Of a stretch of DNA of 64,000 nt, positions 1-9,136 are shown in pieces. Source of the stretch: Methylobacter sp. BlB1 (lineage in GTDB: Bacteria > Pseudomonadota > Gammaproteobacteria > Methylococcales > Methylomonadaceae); contig NZ_JADMKV010000003.1 of assembly GCF_015476545.1 (NCBI RefSeq), forward strand, positions 23,528 through 87,527, written 5' to 3'. The translations under genes and the position numbers were made by a program. The notes below the pieces were generated by a model that saw nothing but the letters and a program-made list of their open reading frames with translations, did not search any database and had not been told where the DNA came from. Numbering within the stretch: position 1 is the stretch's first letter; each line of letters begins with the position of its first letter.

Positions 1-1928
1 ATACTGTTCAGACCTACACCAGCAACTGGTCGGACAGCAACGGAGGCAGCGGCTCCAGTACGTCGACTTACACCTATGACGCCAGCGGCCAGTTTATTGG
101 CAGCACATACTCTGACGGTATCACTACCACGGTATACGACAGCAACTGGAACATCGTGAGCCAAAGCGTCGATGTTTCACAGCTCACGCCGGACGGCCAA
201 GGCGGCTATTTCCATGATGACGGATACGGCAATATCACCACTTATGACGCGAACGGCGTGGTAACCGGTCATAGCAGCACCTATAGCTACGATGACGGTT
301 TGGGCAACAGCTACAGCAGCACCAGCTATTACGATGCGAACGGAAACTCCTGGGGCAGCAGCACCTCTACCGATAGTCAAGGCTATAGGTACACCTCCAA
401 TTGGAGCAACAGTACCAGTACCGACAGCGCCGGCAATACCGTCCAGACTTACATCAGTAGCTGGTCGGATAGCAACGGAGGCGGCGGCTACAGCGAGTCG
501 ACTTCCACCTACGACGCGAGCGGAAACTCCTGGGGCAGCAGCACCACTACCGACAATCAGGGCTACAGTTACACCTCAGAATGGAGCAACATCACCAGCA
601 CTGACAGCGCCGGCAATACCGTACAAACCTACAGCAGCAGCTGGTCGGACAGCAACGGAGGCAGCGGCTCCAGCGAGTCGACTTACACCTATGATGCCGG
701 CGGCCAGTTTATTGGCAACACGTACTCTGACGGCATCACTACTACCTGGTACGATAGTAATGGGCAAATTATTGACCAAGTGTCTTCAGACGAGACTGCG
801 CCGACACTGCAGTTCACCACACCGCAGGACGATGCACTTGATGTGGCTGTCAACAGCGATATTATCCTGACCTTTGATGAGAGCATTCAACCCGGCAGCG
901 GCAATATTGTCATCAGTGACGGTCTGGGCGATGTGCGCACTATCGACGTCAATGACAGCAGTCAGGTGAGTTTTGGCTTCAGTAAGAACGGCACGACCAA
1001 TACCGTCACCATCAATCCGGCGGAAGATCTGCTGGCGGACAGCAATTATTTCGTCCAGCTGGACGCGGGCGTAGTTACGGATCTGGTAGGCAATGCCTTT
1101 GCGGGTGTGAACGACGAAACTACGCTGAACTTTGTGACAGCGCCGCTCGATACGGTTGCGCCGACACTGCAGTCCATCACGCCGCAGGACGATGCGTTTG
1201 ATGTGGCGGTCAACAGCGATATTATCTTGACCTTTGATGAGAGCATTCAACCCGGCAGCGGCAATATTGTCATCAGCAATGGTCTGGACGATGTGCGTAC
1301 TATCGACATCAACGACGGCAGCCAGGTGAGTTTTGGCTTCAGTAAGAACGGCACGACCAATACCTTGACCATTAATCCGGCGGAAGATCTGCTGACAGAC
1401 AGCAATTATTTCGTCCAGCTGGACGCGGGCGTGGTTACGGATCTGACCGGCAATGCCTTTGCAGGCGTGAGTGATGAAACCACGCTGAACTTTGCGACAG
1501 CACTTGGTACGACAGAGCCAGTATCGCAGACCAGCGTTCCGTTAGACAGTGCGCCTGTAGCTCCGGATAACAGCGGTATCACTGTAACTACCCCTGTCGG
1601 TCGAGATATTACCGTAACTACTCCAGCCGACAATGATATTGCCGTAACTACCCCGACCAGCAGCCATATTAGCGTTCCAACTCCAGCCAGCAGGGATATT
1701 AGGGTGACAGCCCCAGCCAGCAGTGATGTAGCCGCTCCAGCAGCCGATCCGGCGGCAAGAGTTAATCACGGAAGCGCGCCGGATAATGGCGATGCATTGG
1801 ATGTGCATAGAGATACTGGTGATGTGACTTTCTCCATTGAGAATGATGCAGTTCCTGAAAACCCTATCTCGCTTGTAGGAGTAACCGATATAGCTGGTAA
1901 TCAAGCCGGTGTTTTATACTCAGTGTAG
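1..1928 (+). CDS. Repeat-rich protein with Ig-like domains, 5' truncated by window
   Basis: The reading frame is open from base 3, so the true start lies upstream of the window. What is visible is about 640 residues. The first 260 are Ser/Thr/Tyr/Gly/Asn-rich imperfect repeats (motifs such as NTVQTY, SSWSDSNGG, NSWGSST). Two consecutive 120-residue domains follow, each starting near APTLQ and containing VNSDIILTFDESIQPGSGNI, which resembles the SbsA-type bacterial Ig-like fold. A short Pro/Thr tract with 10-residue units (D-I-x-V-T-T-P) leads to an ordinary C-terminus ending in YSV. Such architecture is typical of secreted or surface adhesin/RTX-like proteins, but no RTX nonapeptide or sortase signal is visible here. 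Export route and function are unknown. A hairpin terminator follows at 2016-2052. Confidence 0.8.
   Translation, partial: TVQTYTSNWSDSNGGSGSSTSTYTYDASGQFIGSTYSDGITTTVYDSNWNIVSQSVDVSQLTPDGQGGYFHDDGYGNITTYDANGVVTGHSSTYSYDDGLGNSYSSTSYYDANGNSWGSSTSTDSQGYRYTSNWSNSTSTDSAGNTVQTYISSWSDSNGGGGYSESTSTYDASGNSWGSSTTTDNQGYSYTSEWSNITSTDSAGNTVQTYSSSWSDSNGGSGSSESTYTYDAGGQFIGNTYSDGITTTWYDSNGQIIDQVSSDETAPTLQFTTPQDDALDVAVNSDIILTFDESIQPGSGNIVISDGLGDVRTIDVNDSSQVSFGFSKNGTTNTVTINPAEDLLADSNYFVQLDAGVVTDLVGNAFAGVNDETTLNFVTAPLDTVAPTLQSITPQDDAFDVAVNSDIILTFDESIQPGSGNIVISNGLDDVRTIDINDGSQVSFGFSKNGTTNTLTINPAEDLLTDSNYFVQLDAGVVTDLTGNAFAGVSDETTLNFATALGTTEPVSQTSVPLDSAPVAPDNSGITVTTPVGRDITVTTPADNDIAVTTPTSSHISVPTPASRDIRVTAPASSDVAAPAADPAARVNHGSAPDNGDALDVHRDTGDVTFSIENDAVPENPISLVGVTDIAGNQAGVLYSV
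3..780 (+). repeat. In-frame tandem repeats, about 180 bp units
   Basis: Segments beginning near 437 and 617 (NTVQTY...SWSDSNGG) are near-identical at 180 bp spacing, as are those near 340 and 520 (NSWGSST). The block at 3-150 closely matches 617-770, giving a higher-order duplication of about 614 bp. All spacings used are multiples of three or preserve the frame, so the array is a coding repeat that can expand or contract. Confidence 0.8.
798..1500 (+). repeat. Duplicated 360 bp Ig-like domain module
   Basis: The modules starting near 798 and 1158 both begin with gcgccgacactgcag and stay near-identical for about 340 bp. They encode two 120-residue Ig-like domains. The high nucleotide identity points to recent duplication or gene conversion. 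Confidence 0.85.
1575..1739 (+). repeat. 30 bp degenerate coding repeats (D-I-x-V-T-T-P)
   Basis: Five to six 10-residue units of the form (D/G/H)-I-x-V-(T/P)-(T/A)-P-x-x-(R/N/S) are encoded back to back. They probably form an extended Pro/Thr linker between the Ig-like domains and the C-terminus. Confidence 0.7.
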
Positions 1929-2015
1929 TAAGGTTTAAATTTATCATGATTGAATTGAGCCTCAGTTTAAGATCAGGCTCAACGAGAATGATATTTTTTA
2001 AACTTGCATGATAAG

Positions 2016-2052
2016 AAATACCCATCAGGAGGTTAAATCCTGGTGGGTATTT
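2016..2052 (+). terminator. Hairpin terminator after the repeat protein
   Basis: A 15 bp stem (2016-2030 with 2038-2052, one wobble pair) closes a 7-base loop and ends in a short T run. It lies between the repeat protein and the next gene. Confidence 0.7.
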
Positions 2053-2081
2053 TCCAGTCGCCTCGATGAAAAGGAGTGATA

Positions 2082-3284
2082 GTGGTGGCAGCGATTGTTT
2101 CAACGGTTTCGTTGTCGGATGCCTTGAGAAAGATTGTCGGTTATCTGCAAGCAGGACAATTTGAAAAAGCGGAAACATTATGTCAGCGAGTAAATGCAAG
2201 GCATCCGAATCAGCCGGATGCCTTGCATTTACTCGCTATTATTTATGCGCGAACACGGCGTTACGAAATAGCTAATGAGTATTTCATTAAAGCGATAACC
2301 AGTGCTCCTAAGCGCGCTGAATTTTATGGGAATTATGGTAATGCATTATTGGAGCAGGAACGTATCGATGATGCTATAAAGTATTGCAAATATGCTTTAT
2401 CGTTGGACAGTACCCGCTTGGAAGTGTACAACACGCTAGGCAATGCTATGTACAGAATGGGTAAGATAAGCGATGCCATTGACTGTTATCGTAAAGTGAT
2501 CGATTTGCAGCCAGATAGTCCAGACGCTTATAACAACTTAGGGCAGGCTCTGAAAGAACAATATAACGCCATTGAGGCACAAGAATGCTTTCGTAAGGCA
2601 TTAGAGCTACGGCCTGATTTTGATAAAGCGGCTTCTAATCTCGCTGAAGTTGACCCGATATGGCTTGAATCGCTCTATGGGAAAAGGATTTGCCTAAAGC
2701 GTTTTTGTGAAGATGATGCTGCGTATCTGTGGCGCTGTTCTCAAAATCGTGAGTTTATGGCGCTATATAACTGTTTTATTCCTCGCAATAAGGACCCGGA
2801 AAGTCTGGCTTTAAAACTTCGAGAAGAGGAGTTGATTCATCCTTGTCGAAAAAAGTCGATGAGCTGGGTTATTACCAGGATATCTGATTCGCACACCAAG
2901 TGTTCTATAGGCATTGCCAATCTTGTTGATATTCAGATGGATCATAGAAAAGCCGAGTTTCTGATTGGTATTCCAGATCCTGTAGATCGTAATGGCTCTA
3001 TTGGCGCAGAGGCTACTCTTTTAGTAATGGATTTTGCGTTTAATAAAATTCGTCTTAATAAATTAGTGACCTTCGTATACAGCTACAATTTGGCATCTCA
3101 GAAAAACACTTTAAAAATAGGTTTTAACCAGGAAAGTTTTTTTCGGCAACACCTCTGGTTGCCTGAAACCAGAGAGTTTATCGATGTGTACGGTAACGGT
3201 ATGACGCAGAATGATTTTCGCATGAACAAGCGAGCGGCTAAGCTCTCACAGCGATTGCTGGGAAGAGATATTACTCGGACGTAA
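2082..3284 (+). CDS. TPR protein fused to a GNAT-type acetyltransferase domain
   Basis: About 400 residues. The N-terminal half holds four to five tetratricopeptide repeats (units such as AYNNLGQALKEQYNAIEAQ and VYNTLGNAMYRMGKISDAI), which normally mediate protein-protein contacts. The C-terminal half, from about residue 190, begins LYGKRICLKRFCEDDAAYLW and resembles the RimJ/RimL (Acetyltransf_3) family, with conserved-looking GIANLVDI and KLVTFVYSYNLASQ segments. Its substrate cannot be told from sequence; TPR-acyltransferase fusions often modify surface glycans or proteins, which would fit the upstream surface protein. An AAGGAG Shine-Dalgarno at 2071-2076 overlaps the first in-frame GTG, so GTG 2082 or 2085 is the likelier start. 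Confidence 0.75.
   Translation: MVAAIVSTVSLSDALRKIVGYLQAGQFEKAETLCQRVNARHPNQPDALHLLAIIYARTRRYEIANEYFIKAITSAPKRAEFYGNYGNALLEQERIDDAIKYCKYALSLDSTRLEVYNTLGNAMYRMGKISDAIDCYRKVIDLQPDSPDAYNNLGQALKEQYNAIEAQECFRKALELRPDFDKAASNLAEVDPIWLESLYGKRICLKRFCEDDAAYLWRCSQNREFMALYNCFIPRNKDPESLALKLREEELIHPCRKKSMSWVITRISDSHTKCSIGIANLVDIQMDHRKAEFLIGIPDPVDRNGSIGAEATLLVMDFAFNKIRLNKLVTFVYSYNLASQKNTLKIGFNQESFFRQHLWLPETREFIDVYGNGMTQNDFRMNKRAAKLSQRLLGRDITRT
2185..2237. repeat. Perfect 23 bp inverted repeat inside the TPR coding region
   Basis: Bases 2185-2207 are the exact reverse complement of 2215-2237, with a 7-base spacer. The repeat lies wholly inside the first TPR of the fusion protein. The right arm encodes the conserved PDALHLLA of a TPR helix; the left arm encodes RVNARHP. 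Confidence 0.95.
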
Positions 3285-3681
3285 AGTCCGGGATTCACTT
3301 CATAAAGCTACTCACAAAGGAAATGAGCCGGAGCGTATATGCAGGGCTTAATTATATGGAATTTTAGAAATCCACATTTTTCTTTCAATATGGAAAGGGT
3401 AGTATCTTAATTTATTATCCAATTATGATATGACGATTAAGCGCAATACTCTGCCAAGTGATCAAGAAAGTGGATAATCTGAGATATGCTTAAACATAAC
3501 TTTTTATATGCAATCTAAATTTAAAAATACTGTTTGTAAAATGTTAATGTTTTTCTTTCGCTATACACTTTTTTAGAAATTGAAATTATGCATTATTAAT
3601 AAGGCGACTATTAAAAAGCAGCGTTTTAATTGCAACAAAGAAGTTATTTATTTGAGAAGCTATATAATTTAAGGACATATT
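3285..3681. other. AT-rich intergenic region, no gene
   Basis: About 400 bp of AT-rich sequence with stops in every frame and no convincing ORF. Its 3' end must hold the promoter of the small coiled-coil gene; I see no strong -35/-10 pair at a sensible distance. Confidence 0.6.
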
Positions 3682-3942
3682 ATGAACAATGAATTGAGTA
3701 CAAAAGCGCTTAATGACTTACTTGAGGTTCAAAAAAAACAAATTGCAGAACTGGTTATTCAACAGCGAAATCAGATGTCTTCTATACTGAAGCAACAGCA
3801 GATCCAAATAGAAAACGTAAAAAGGCAACATGAAATACAAATGGAAAGCCTTAACAGGCATCATCAGATTCAAATAGAGAATTTAAATAAAAACGCCAAT
3901 TCTTCTCTAATGCAGGAAGTCAGTTCGGCAAGCACTCATTGA
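3682..3942 (+). CDS. Small Gln-rich coiled-coil protein
   Basis: 86 residues, preceded by an AAGGA ribosome site 7 bases before the ATG. I do not recognise the family. The centre is built of 11-residue units (QQQIQIENVKR, QHEIQMESLNR, HHQIQIENLNK), a hendecad pattern expected to form a long right-handed or parallel coiled coil. Gln and Asn are very frequent and there is no signal peptide or membrane segment, so it is probably cytoplasmic and oligomeric. It stands alone between two gene-free stretches. The regular repeat and the good ribosome site argue that it is real. Confidence 0.6.
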   Translation: MNNELSTKALNDLLEVQKKQIAELVIQQRNQMSSILKQQQIQIENVKRQHEIQMESLNRHHQIQIENLNKNANSSLMQEVSSASTH

Positions 3943-4669
3943 TTAAAGCCGCAGGAGTGAGGATGTCGTAGAATTCTGCGCCACAAATTGCTGTCATATG
4001 CAGGTTCGGGCCTGATCTGGCCGTTTCTGGCTTTCTGGAAACGTCTGTCAAATTAAATTTGGCGTAAAAATTATCGCTCCATATGGATTTGCCAACGTGC
4101 AAGTTAGCTGTTGATATCAATCGCAATACCTTGCGCTGATAGGCCCATTGATTTTTAGTGATTGTTTGAAGGCAAGCATTAGATGTAATCACTCAATAAA
4201 GCTCTCCAGCGTCAAACCTAACAAGTTATCTGCCCGCTCGAATCACTGCCTAATCTAACGGCCAGAATAAGATCCAGCGGGCTGCCCGGTATCTCTGTCT
4301 CTATGCTGGCATGAATTTTAGTAGTAAAATTGTTTTTTAAGCGCCATAAGGCTTCGCTCAGTTAGCTGTTCTGCCAGTCGCTCCGACAGCACAGGTATAT
4401 CGCAGGTGTTTGCACTATCGATCGAGACTTTCCGCACCTGGGCATTGACTGCAGTCCGTATGCAAAAAACTTCCCTACTTCATATTCCCAACAGTGTAAA
4501 AACGTTTGAAATTCAAATACGTTCAACGACTATTGGTTAGAAATTTCATTGTTTTTATCGGCTAGTTTCGTTCCGCTATTCATCTGTGCTCAGGATGGGC
4601 AGAGATTTTGTTGGATTTTTATGAAATGTCGATAGAACCTAAACCATTTTCTCTTACTAGAGGTATCTA
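3943..4669. other. Gene-poor stretch, possible decayed coding sequence
   Basis: About 730 bp with no supported gene. A minus-strand 90-residue frame (3920-4192) has no ribosome site and overlaps the previous gene. On the minus strand near 4340-4460 a short open stretch reads like protein (VNAQVRKVSIDSANTC, VLSERLAEQL) and then stops, which could be a gene remnant. The rhlE promoter should lie at the right end. Confidence 0.5.
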
Positions 4670-5974
4670 ATGTCATTTGAACAACTCGGATTAACCGAGG
4701 AACTCCTTAAAGCCGTCGCCGATCAAGGCTATGCCACACCTACACCTGTTCAGCAGCAGGCTATTCCTTTGATTCTGGAAGGTCGCGATGTGCTGGCTGG
4801 CGCTCAGACAGGCACCGGCAAAACGGCGGGTTTCACGCTGCCTTTGCTGCAGCGTTTAATGGTGCATTCAATGCGCCCGCAAAAACCGCGTCCTGTGCGT
4901 GCGCTGATCCTGACGCCGACCCGCGAACTGGCCGTTCAGGTCTATGAGAGCGTCAAAACTTACGGAAAATACTTGCCGCTTCACGCACAAGCGATTTACG
5001 GCGGCGTCAACATCAACTGGCAGATGCGCAATTTGCGTAGGGGGTGCGATATCATCATCGCCACGCCTGGCCGCTTGATCGATCATGTACAGCAGAAAAA
5101 CGTCGACTTGTCGAAGGTGGAAATGCTGGTGCTCGACGAGGCCGATCGCATGCTCGACATGGGATTCATGCCCGATATCCGCAAGATTATCTCGTGGGTG
5201 CCTGCTGACCGCCAGAATCTCCTGTTTTCAGCCACGTATTCGAGCGAGATAAAAGGGTTGGCTGCATCGGTGCTGAATGATCCGGTCGAAGTTGAAGTCG
5301 CAAGGCAAAATGCCACGGCGGACTCTATTACAGAGAAGGTTTATGGCATCAATCGCGAGTACAAACGGGAGTTGCTGTCCTATCTGATCGGCAGCGGCAA
5401 CTGGAAGCAGGTTCTGGTTTTTGTGCGAACCAAACATGGCGCAGACAGGCTGGAAAAACAACTGCAAAAGGACGGCATTCGCGCCGGAGCACTGCACGGC
5501 GATAAGACGCAAGGCGCGCGCAACAAGGTGCTGGAGTATTTTAAAGCCGGCAAGATCGCCGTACTGGTTGCAACCGACATCGCCGCGCGCGGTCTCGATA
5601 TCGACCAGTTGCCGCATGTGGTTAATTTCGATTTGCCGCAGGTGGCCGAAGATTATGTGCACCGTATCGGACGTACCGGACGCGCCGGCTCAAGCGGCGA
5701 AGCGCTGTCGCTGGTATGCCCTGAAGAAGCCTATCTGCTGGCGGAAATAGAAAAACTGCTGAAACGCCAGATCCCGCGCGTTGCCGACACCGGCTATGAA
5801 CCGGTGTCGTTAAAGGTTGTCGATATGCCCAAAAAGAATGCGCCGAATAAAACGACCGGTAAAAAGGATTATCGGCACAAGAAAAGCATCGACAGGCGCC
5901 GGGCCAGCCCCGGCAACAGTGCCGACAAGGAAGTTAGAAGAGGCTCAAGAGGCAAGGCCAGGGCGGCGCGATAA
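4670..5974 (+). CDS. rhlE: DEAD-box ATP-dependent RNA helicase RhlE
   Basis: 434 residues that match RhlE throughout. RhlE unwinds RNA in the cytoplasm and acts in ribosome assembly and RNA turnover. In order are the Q motif ([11 protein letters not shown]), Walker A (AQTGTGKT), PTRELA, TPGRL, the Walker B box DEAD, the SAT motif, and the C-terminal RecA-like domain with TDIAARGLD and [11 protein letters not shown] Lys/Arg-rich tail from about residue 375 is the usual RNA-binding extension. An AGAGGT ribosome site precedes the ATG. It is followed convergently by a small minus-strand gene. Confidence 0.95.
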   Translation: MSFEQLGLTEELLKAVADQGYATPTPVQQQAIPLILEGRDVLAGAQTGTGKTAGFTLPLLQRLMVHSMRPQKPRPVRALILTPTRELAVQVYESVKTYGKYLPLHAQAIYGGVNINWQMRNLRRGCDIIIATPGRLIDHVQQKNVDLSKVEMLVLDEADRMLDMGFMPDIRKIISWVPADRQNLLFSATYSSEIKGLAASVLNDPVEVEVARQNATADSITEKVYGINREYKRELLSYLIGSGNWKQVLVFVRTKHGADRLEKQLQKDGIRAGALHGDKTQGARNKVLEYFKAGKIAVLVATDIAARGLDIDQLPHVVNFDLPQVAEDYVHRIGRTGRAGSSGEALSLVCPEEAYLLAEIEKLLKRQIPRVADTGYEPVSLKVVDMPKKNAPNKTTGKKDYRHKKSIDRRRASPGNSADKEVRRGSRGKARAAR

Positions 5975-5977
5975 GCA

Positions 5978-6274
5978 CTAGCCCTGGACCAATATCCAGG
6001 GCTTGACCACTACGCACCAAACCTGAGCGTCCGCTTCAAACCAGCTGAGGGCCTGCTGATCCGATACCAGGCCCAATTGGTTGTTTTGAAGCCATTGCTC
6101 GACCTGAGCCTTGTTATCCATTGAAAACTGATAGGCCACTTCAACCAGATCCAGTTCCGGCGCTACATAGACGGCCGTGCCGTTGGCGAAGAAGCGTTGC
6201 AGTTCTTTCCAGGCTATTTGCGAAGTTTCCAGATTGACTTTTTCCCTAGCCAGATCGGTTTCAGTGTGACTCAT
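5978..6274 (-). CDS. DUF2288 family protein
   Basis: 98 residues matching from memory the small DUF2288 family of gammaproteobacteria and cyanobacteria, with the hallmark segments IAWKELQRFFANG, ELDLVEVA, DNKAQVEQWL and a Trp-rich end (WCVVVKPWILVQ). It has no signal peptide or membrane segment and the family has no known function. It is a single gene, tail to tail with rhlE and only 3 bases from its stop codon. Confidence 0.8.
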   Translation of the reverse strand: MSHTETDLAREKVNLETSQIAWKELQRFFANGTAVYVAPELDLVEVAYQFSMDNKAQVEQWLQNNQLGLVSDQQALSWFEADAQVWCVVVKPWILVQG

Positions 6275-6397
6275 TAAAGCGCTCTCTTGGTTGTGTTTCA
6301 GTCATGTGTTTATTGACACATTGAATCCGGACATTAGAATGCAAGGTTGCTGTATCAATAACCATAATTATAACCCACTAGATGAGGAGATAGGCGC

Positions 6398-7177
6398 ATG
6401 TCGTTATTCGGAGCATTTGCAAAAAGAGCCAAGCTGAATTCAGCCATTAAACAGACAGCAGAGGCGCGCAAAAGTGAAGCCGGCAAGGCTGACCAATTGT
6501 TTAAAAGGGTCTATCAGGGCTATGCCGAAGTCGTAAGCGACCATCCTATGCTGGCCGAAGCCTTGTACAACTGGGGATTTGCCTTATTGCATCATGCCAA
6601 ACTGAAATCTGGCGAAGAAGCCGCCGCTCTTTACCAGGAAGCCATATCGAAATTCGCTTTTTGCCTGACGCTTGAGCCTTATTACCTGGGCGCGGCCATA
6701 GATGGTGGCGTGGCGTATATGGATCTGGCCCGCGTTAAAGGCGTCAAGCCCGAGGATCACTTGTATGACATGGCTGAAGAACAGTTTGAAAAAGCCAATG
6801 CGATTCAGGCTGGATCAGCTTCCTATAACCTGGCCTGTATTTATGCCTTGCGCGGCGATGAAACTGCTTGTCTGAATGCCTTGGAGGATTCCAGAGATAG
6901 AGGCAGCTTGCCTAGTGTTGATGACGTAATGAATGACCCGGATATCGCAGCTGTCAGAGAACAGGGCTGGTTTGTTGAGTTCATGGAAGCGGTGAGGGCA
7001 AAAAAAGAAGCGGTACCTGAAGAACCTGCGGCCCCTGAAACTAAGGCCGGCGAAGAACTTCCGGTTGAAGAAGAGGTTAGAATGGAGGGGCATGAGCCTC
7101 CTGCCAAGGAAGAGACGCCTGCAGAAGAGGAAGCAAGCAAGGAAGAATCGCCTTCTACTGGCGAAGAAGCCAAATAA
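6398..7177 (+). CDS. TPR-like protein with acidic C-terminal tail
   Basis: 259 residues. The first 200 look alpha-helical and TPR-like (YNWGFALLHHAKL, ALYQEAISKFAFCLTLEP, YNLACIYALRGDETACLNAL). The last 60 are almost entirely Glu, Pro, Ala and Lys and are probably disordered. I cannot name a family or function; the composition suggests a cytoplasmic scaffold. It has its own ribosome site (GAGGAGATAG) and a strong terminator, so it is probably a single-gene unit. Confidence 0.75.
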   Translation: MSLFGAFAKRAKLNSAIKQTAEARKSEAGKADQLFKRVYQGYAEVVSDHPMLAEALYNWGFALLHHAKLKSGEEAAALYQEAISKFAFCLTLEPYYLGAAIDGGVAYMDLARVKGVKPEDHLYDMAEEQFEKANAIQAGSASYNLACIYALRGDETACLNALEDSRDRGSLPSVDDVMNDPDIAAVREQGWFVEFMEAVRAKKEAVPEEPAAPETKAGEELPVEEEVRMEGHEPPAKEETPAEEEASKEESPSTGEEAK

Positions 7178-7193
7178 TCTTTCCAGAACCCCG

Positions 7194-7237
7194 GCAGAAG
7201 GCGTAAGACATCGCTTACGCCTTCTGCGCTGTTTTTT
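7194..7237 (+). terminator. Rho-independent terminator
   Basis: A perfect 14 bp stem (7194-7207 with 7214-7227) closes a 6-base loop, and a run of six T follows at 7232-7237. It ends the TPR-like gene. Confidence 0.9.
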
Positions 7238-7256
7238 ATCGGCCTGCTTCGGTGCT

Positions 7257-7820
7257 TTATTGCCCCGCTTGATAGCAGGCCGCTAACAAAGCCTGCATTT
7301 TGGCCAGGCCTAAACGCCGCGTCAGTTCGATATTGCGCTCGGGGATGTTTTCAGGATGCGGGTAGGCGGCCACGGCCCGCTCGATGCTTTCTTCCCGTAT
7401 CAGATGAAGCATCGGATAGGGAGAGCGGTTTGTATAATTAGCTGGGTCATCCTGTGCCGCGCCTTCAAAACAGTAGCCGGGATGAAAGCTCGCCAGCTGA
7501 TAAATGCCTTCATAGCCCTGCTCGATCAGCAAACGTTCGGCGATGTCCAGATAGTCCAGATAATCGTCGAAGCTCGATAAAGCCTCCGGGTAAATCAGCA
7601 GCGTGGTTTCAATGCCGTCATCGCTGTCCAGCCGCTCGCATTCCTGTATCAGCTGCTCCAAAAAATATTCAATGTCCGCAGTGCGTTTGACCGTGTAATA
7701 AATGCTGCCGCGGTCCCATTCGCGTTTCGCGAAAGGGCAAATGCTGTAGCCGATGATGAATGATTTCACCCAGGCTTGGGTGGTGCTGATGGCTTGCTGA
7801 TCGGTAAGTAATTTAGGCAT
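7257..7820 (-). CDS. DUF1415 family protein
   Basis: 187 residues resembling the DUF1415 family of proteobacteria, with GYSICPFAKREW near residue 24, the block FHPGYCFEGAAQDDPANYTNRSPYPMLHLI (shown as a landmark of the family), and a C-terminal Arg/Leu-rich helix. The function is unknown. The Cys/His-rich conserved block might bind a metal, but that is a guess. Its start overlaps the stop of the upstream CBS gene by one base, so the two are translated from one mRNA. Confidence 0.8.
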   Translation of the reverse strand: MPKLLTDQQAISTTQAWVKSFIIGYSICPFAKREWDRGSIYYTVKRTADIEYFLEQLIQECERLDSDDGIETTLLIYPEALSSFDDYLDYLDIAERLLIEQGYEGIYQLASFHPGYCFEGAAQDDPANYTNRSPYPMLHLIREESIERAVAAYPHPENIPERNIELTRRLGLAKMQALLAACYQAGQ

Positions 7821-8275
7821 TATTCATTGCCGCTCATGGTTTGCGCGTGGTTTTCATTGGTTTTTTCGATTGTTGAGAACACCCGGAGAATATCGGTTGC
7901 CGACAAAATGCCTACCAGTTTGTCGTCCTTATTGACGACGGGCAGTGCGCCGACTTTGTTATCAGCCATTAAGGCGGCAGCTTCCGAAGCATAGGTGTCA
8001 GGAGTGACGGTCAACACGCCGCGGCGCATGATGTTCTGCACTTTTTTCGGAATCACATGCATTTCGGTAACGCCCGTTTCAATGACGTTGGGGTTGTTTT
8101 TGGGGCCGAGCGCCTTGTACAGGTCGCGGTCGGATACCATGCCGACCACTTTGCCTTTTTTAACGACCGGCAAATGGCGGATTTTCTCGTAGTGAATCAG
8201 GAAAAAAGCCCGATCTATTAGGTCCTGTTGTTCGACGGTAAATACTTTTGAGGTCATCAATTCTTTAACGCGCAT
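7820..8275 (-). CDS. CBS-domain protein
   Basis: 151 residues consisting of two CBS domains, each with the usual pattern (RHLPVVKKGKVVGMVSDRDL near residue 35; GALPVVNKDDKLVGILSATD near residue 108). CBS pairs bind adenosine nucleotides and act as energy sensors; here they stand alone with no attached enzyme. An AGGAGGAAATTC ribosome site lies before the ATG. It is the first gene of a two-gene operon with the DUF1415 gene and is divergent from adk, whose product also handles adenine nucleotides; a functional link is speculation. Confidence 0.85.
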   Translation of the reverse strand: MRVKELMTSKVFTVEQQDLIDRAFFLIHYEKIRHLPVVKKGKVVGMVSDRDLYKALGPKNNPNVIETGVTEMHVIPKKVQNIMRRGVLTVTPDTYASEAAALMADNKVGALPVVNKDDKLVGILSATDILRVFSTIEKTNENHAQTMSGNE

Positions 8276-8367
8276 CGAATTTCCTCCTAAAAGATAAGGA
8301 TTACAGATAAGAATAGGGATTCATGCGCATTTTTACAAGAGATTTAATGGGTTGTGTTATAAAATAG

Positions 8368-9072
<705 letters not shown>

Positions 9073-9098
9073 ACAGTCAGGACACTTCATATTAATGC

Positions 9099-9118
9099 AG
9101 CCGTCCGGGCGGACGGCT
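9099..9118 (+). terminator. GC-rich hairpin between adk and leuC
   Basis: An 8 bp perfect stem (AGCCGTCC / GGACGGCT) closes a GGGC loop. There is no T run, so it is a weak terminator or an mRNA-stabilising hairpin rather than a clear intrinsic terminator. Confidence 0.5.
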
Positions 9119-9136
9119 TAACCCTACCAGAGAGTT

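Noticed and set aside
4111-4120. TTGATATCAA as an FNR box
   Set aside because: The two half-sites have no 4-base spacer and no gene starts at a suitable distance.
3920-4192. 90-codon minus-strand ORF
   Set aside because: It overlaps the 3' end of the coiled-coil gene, has no ribosome site and no recognisable content.
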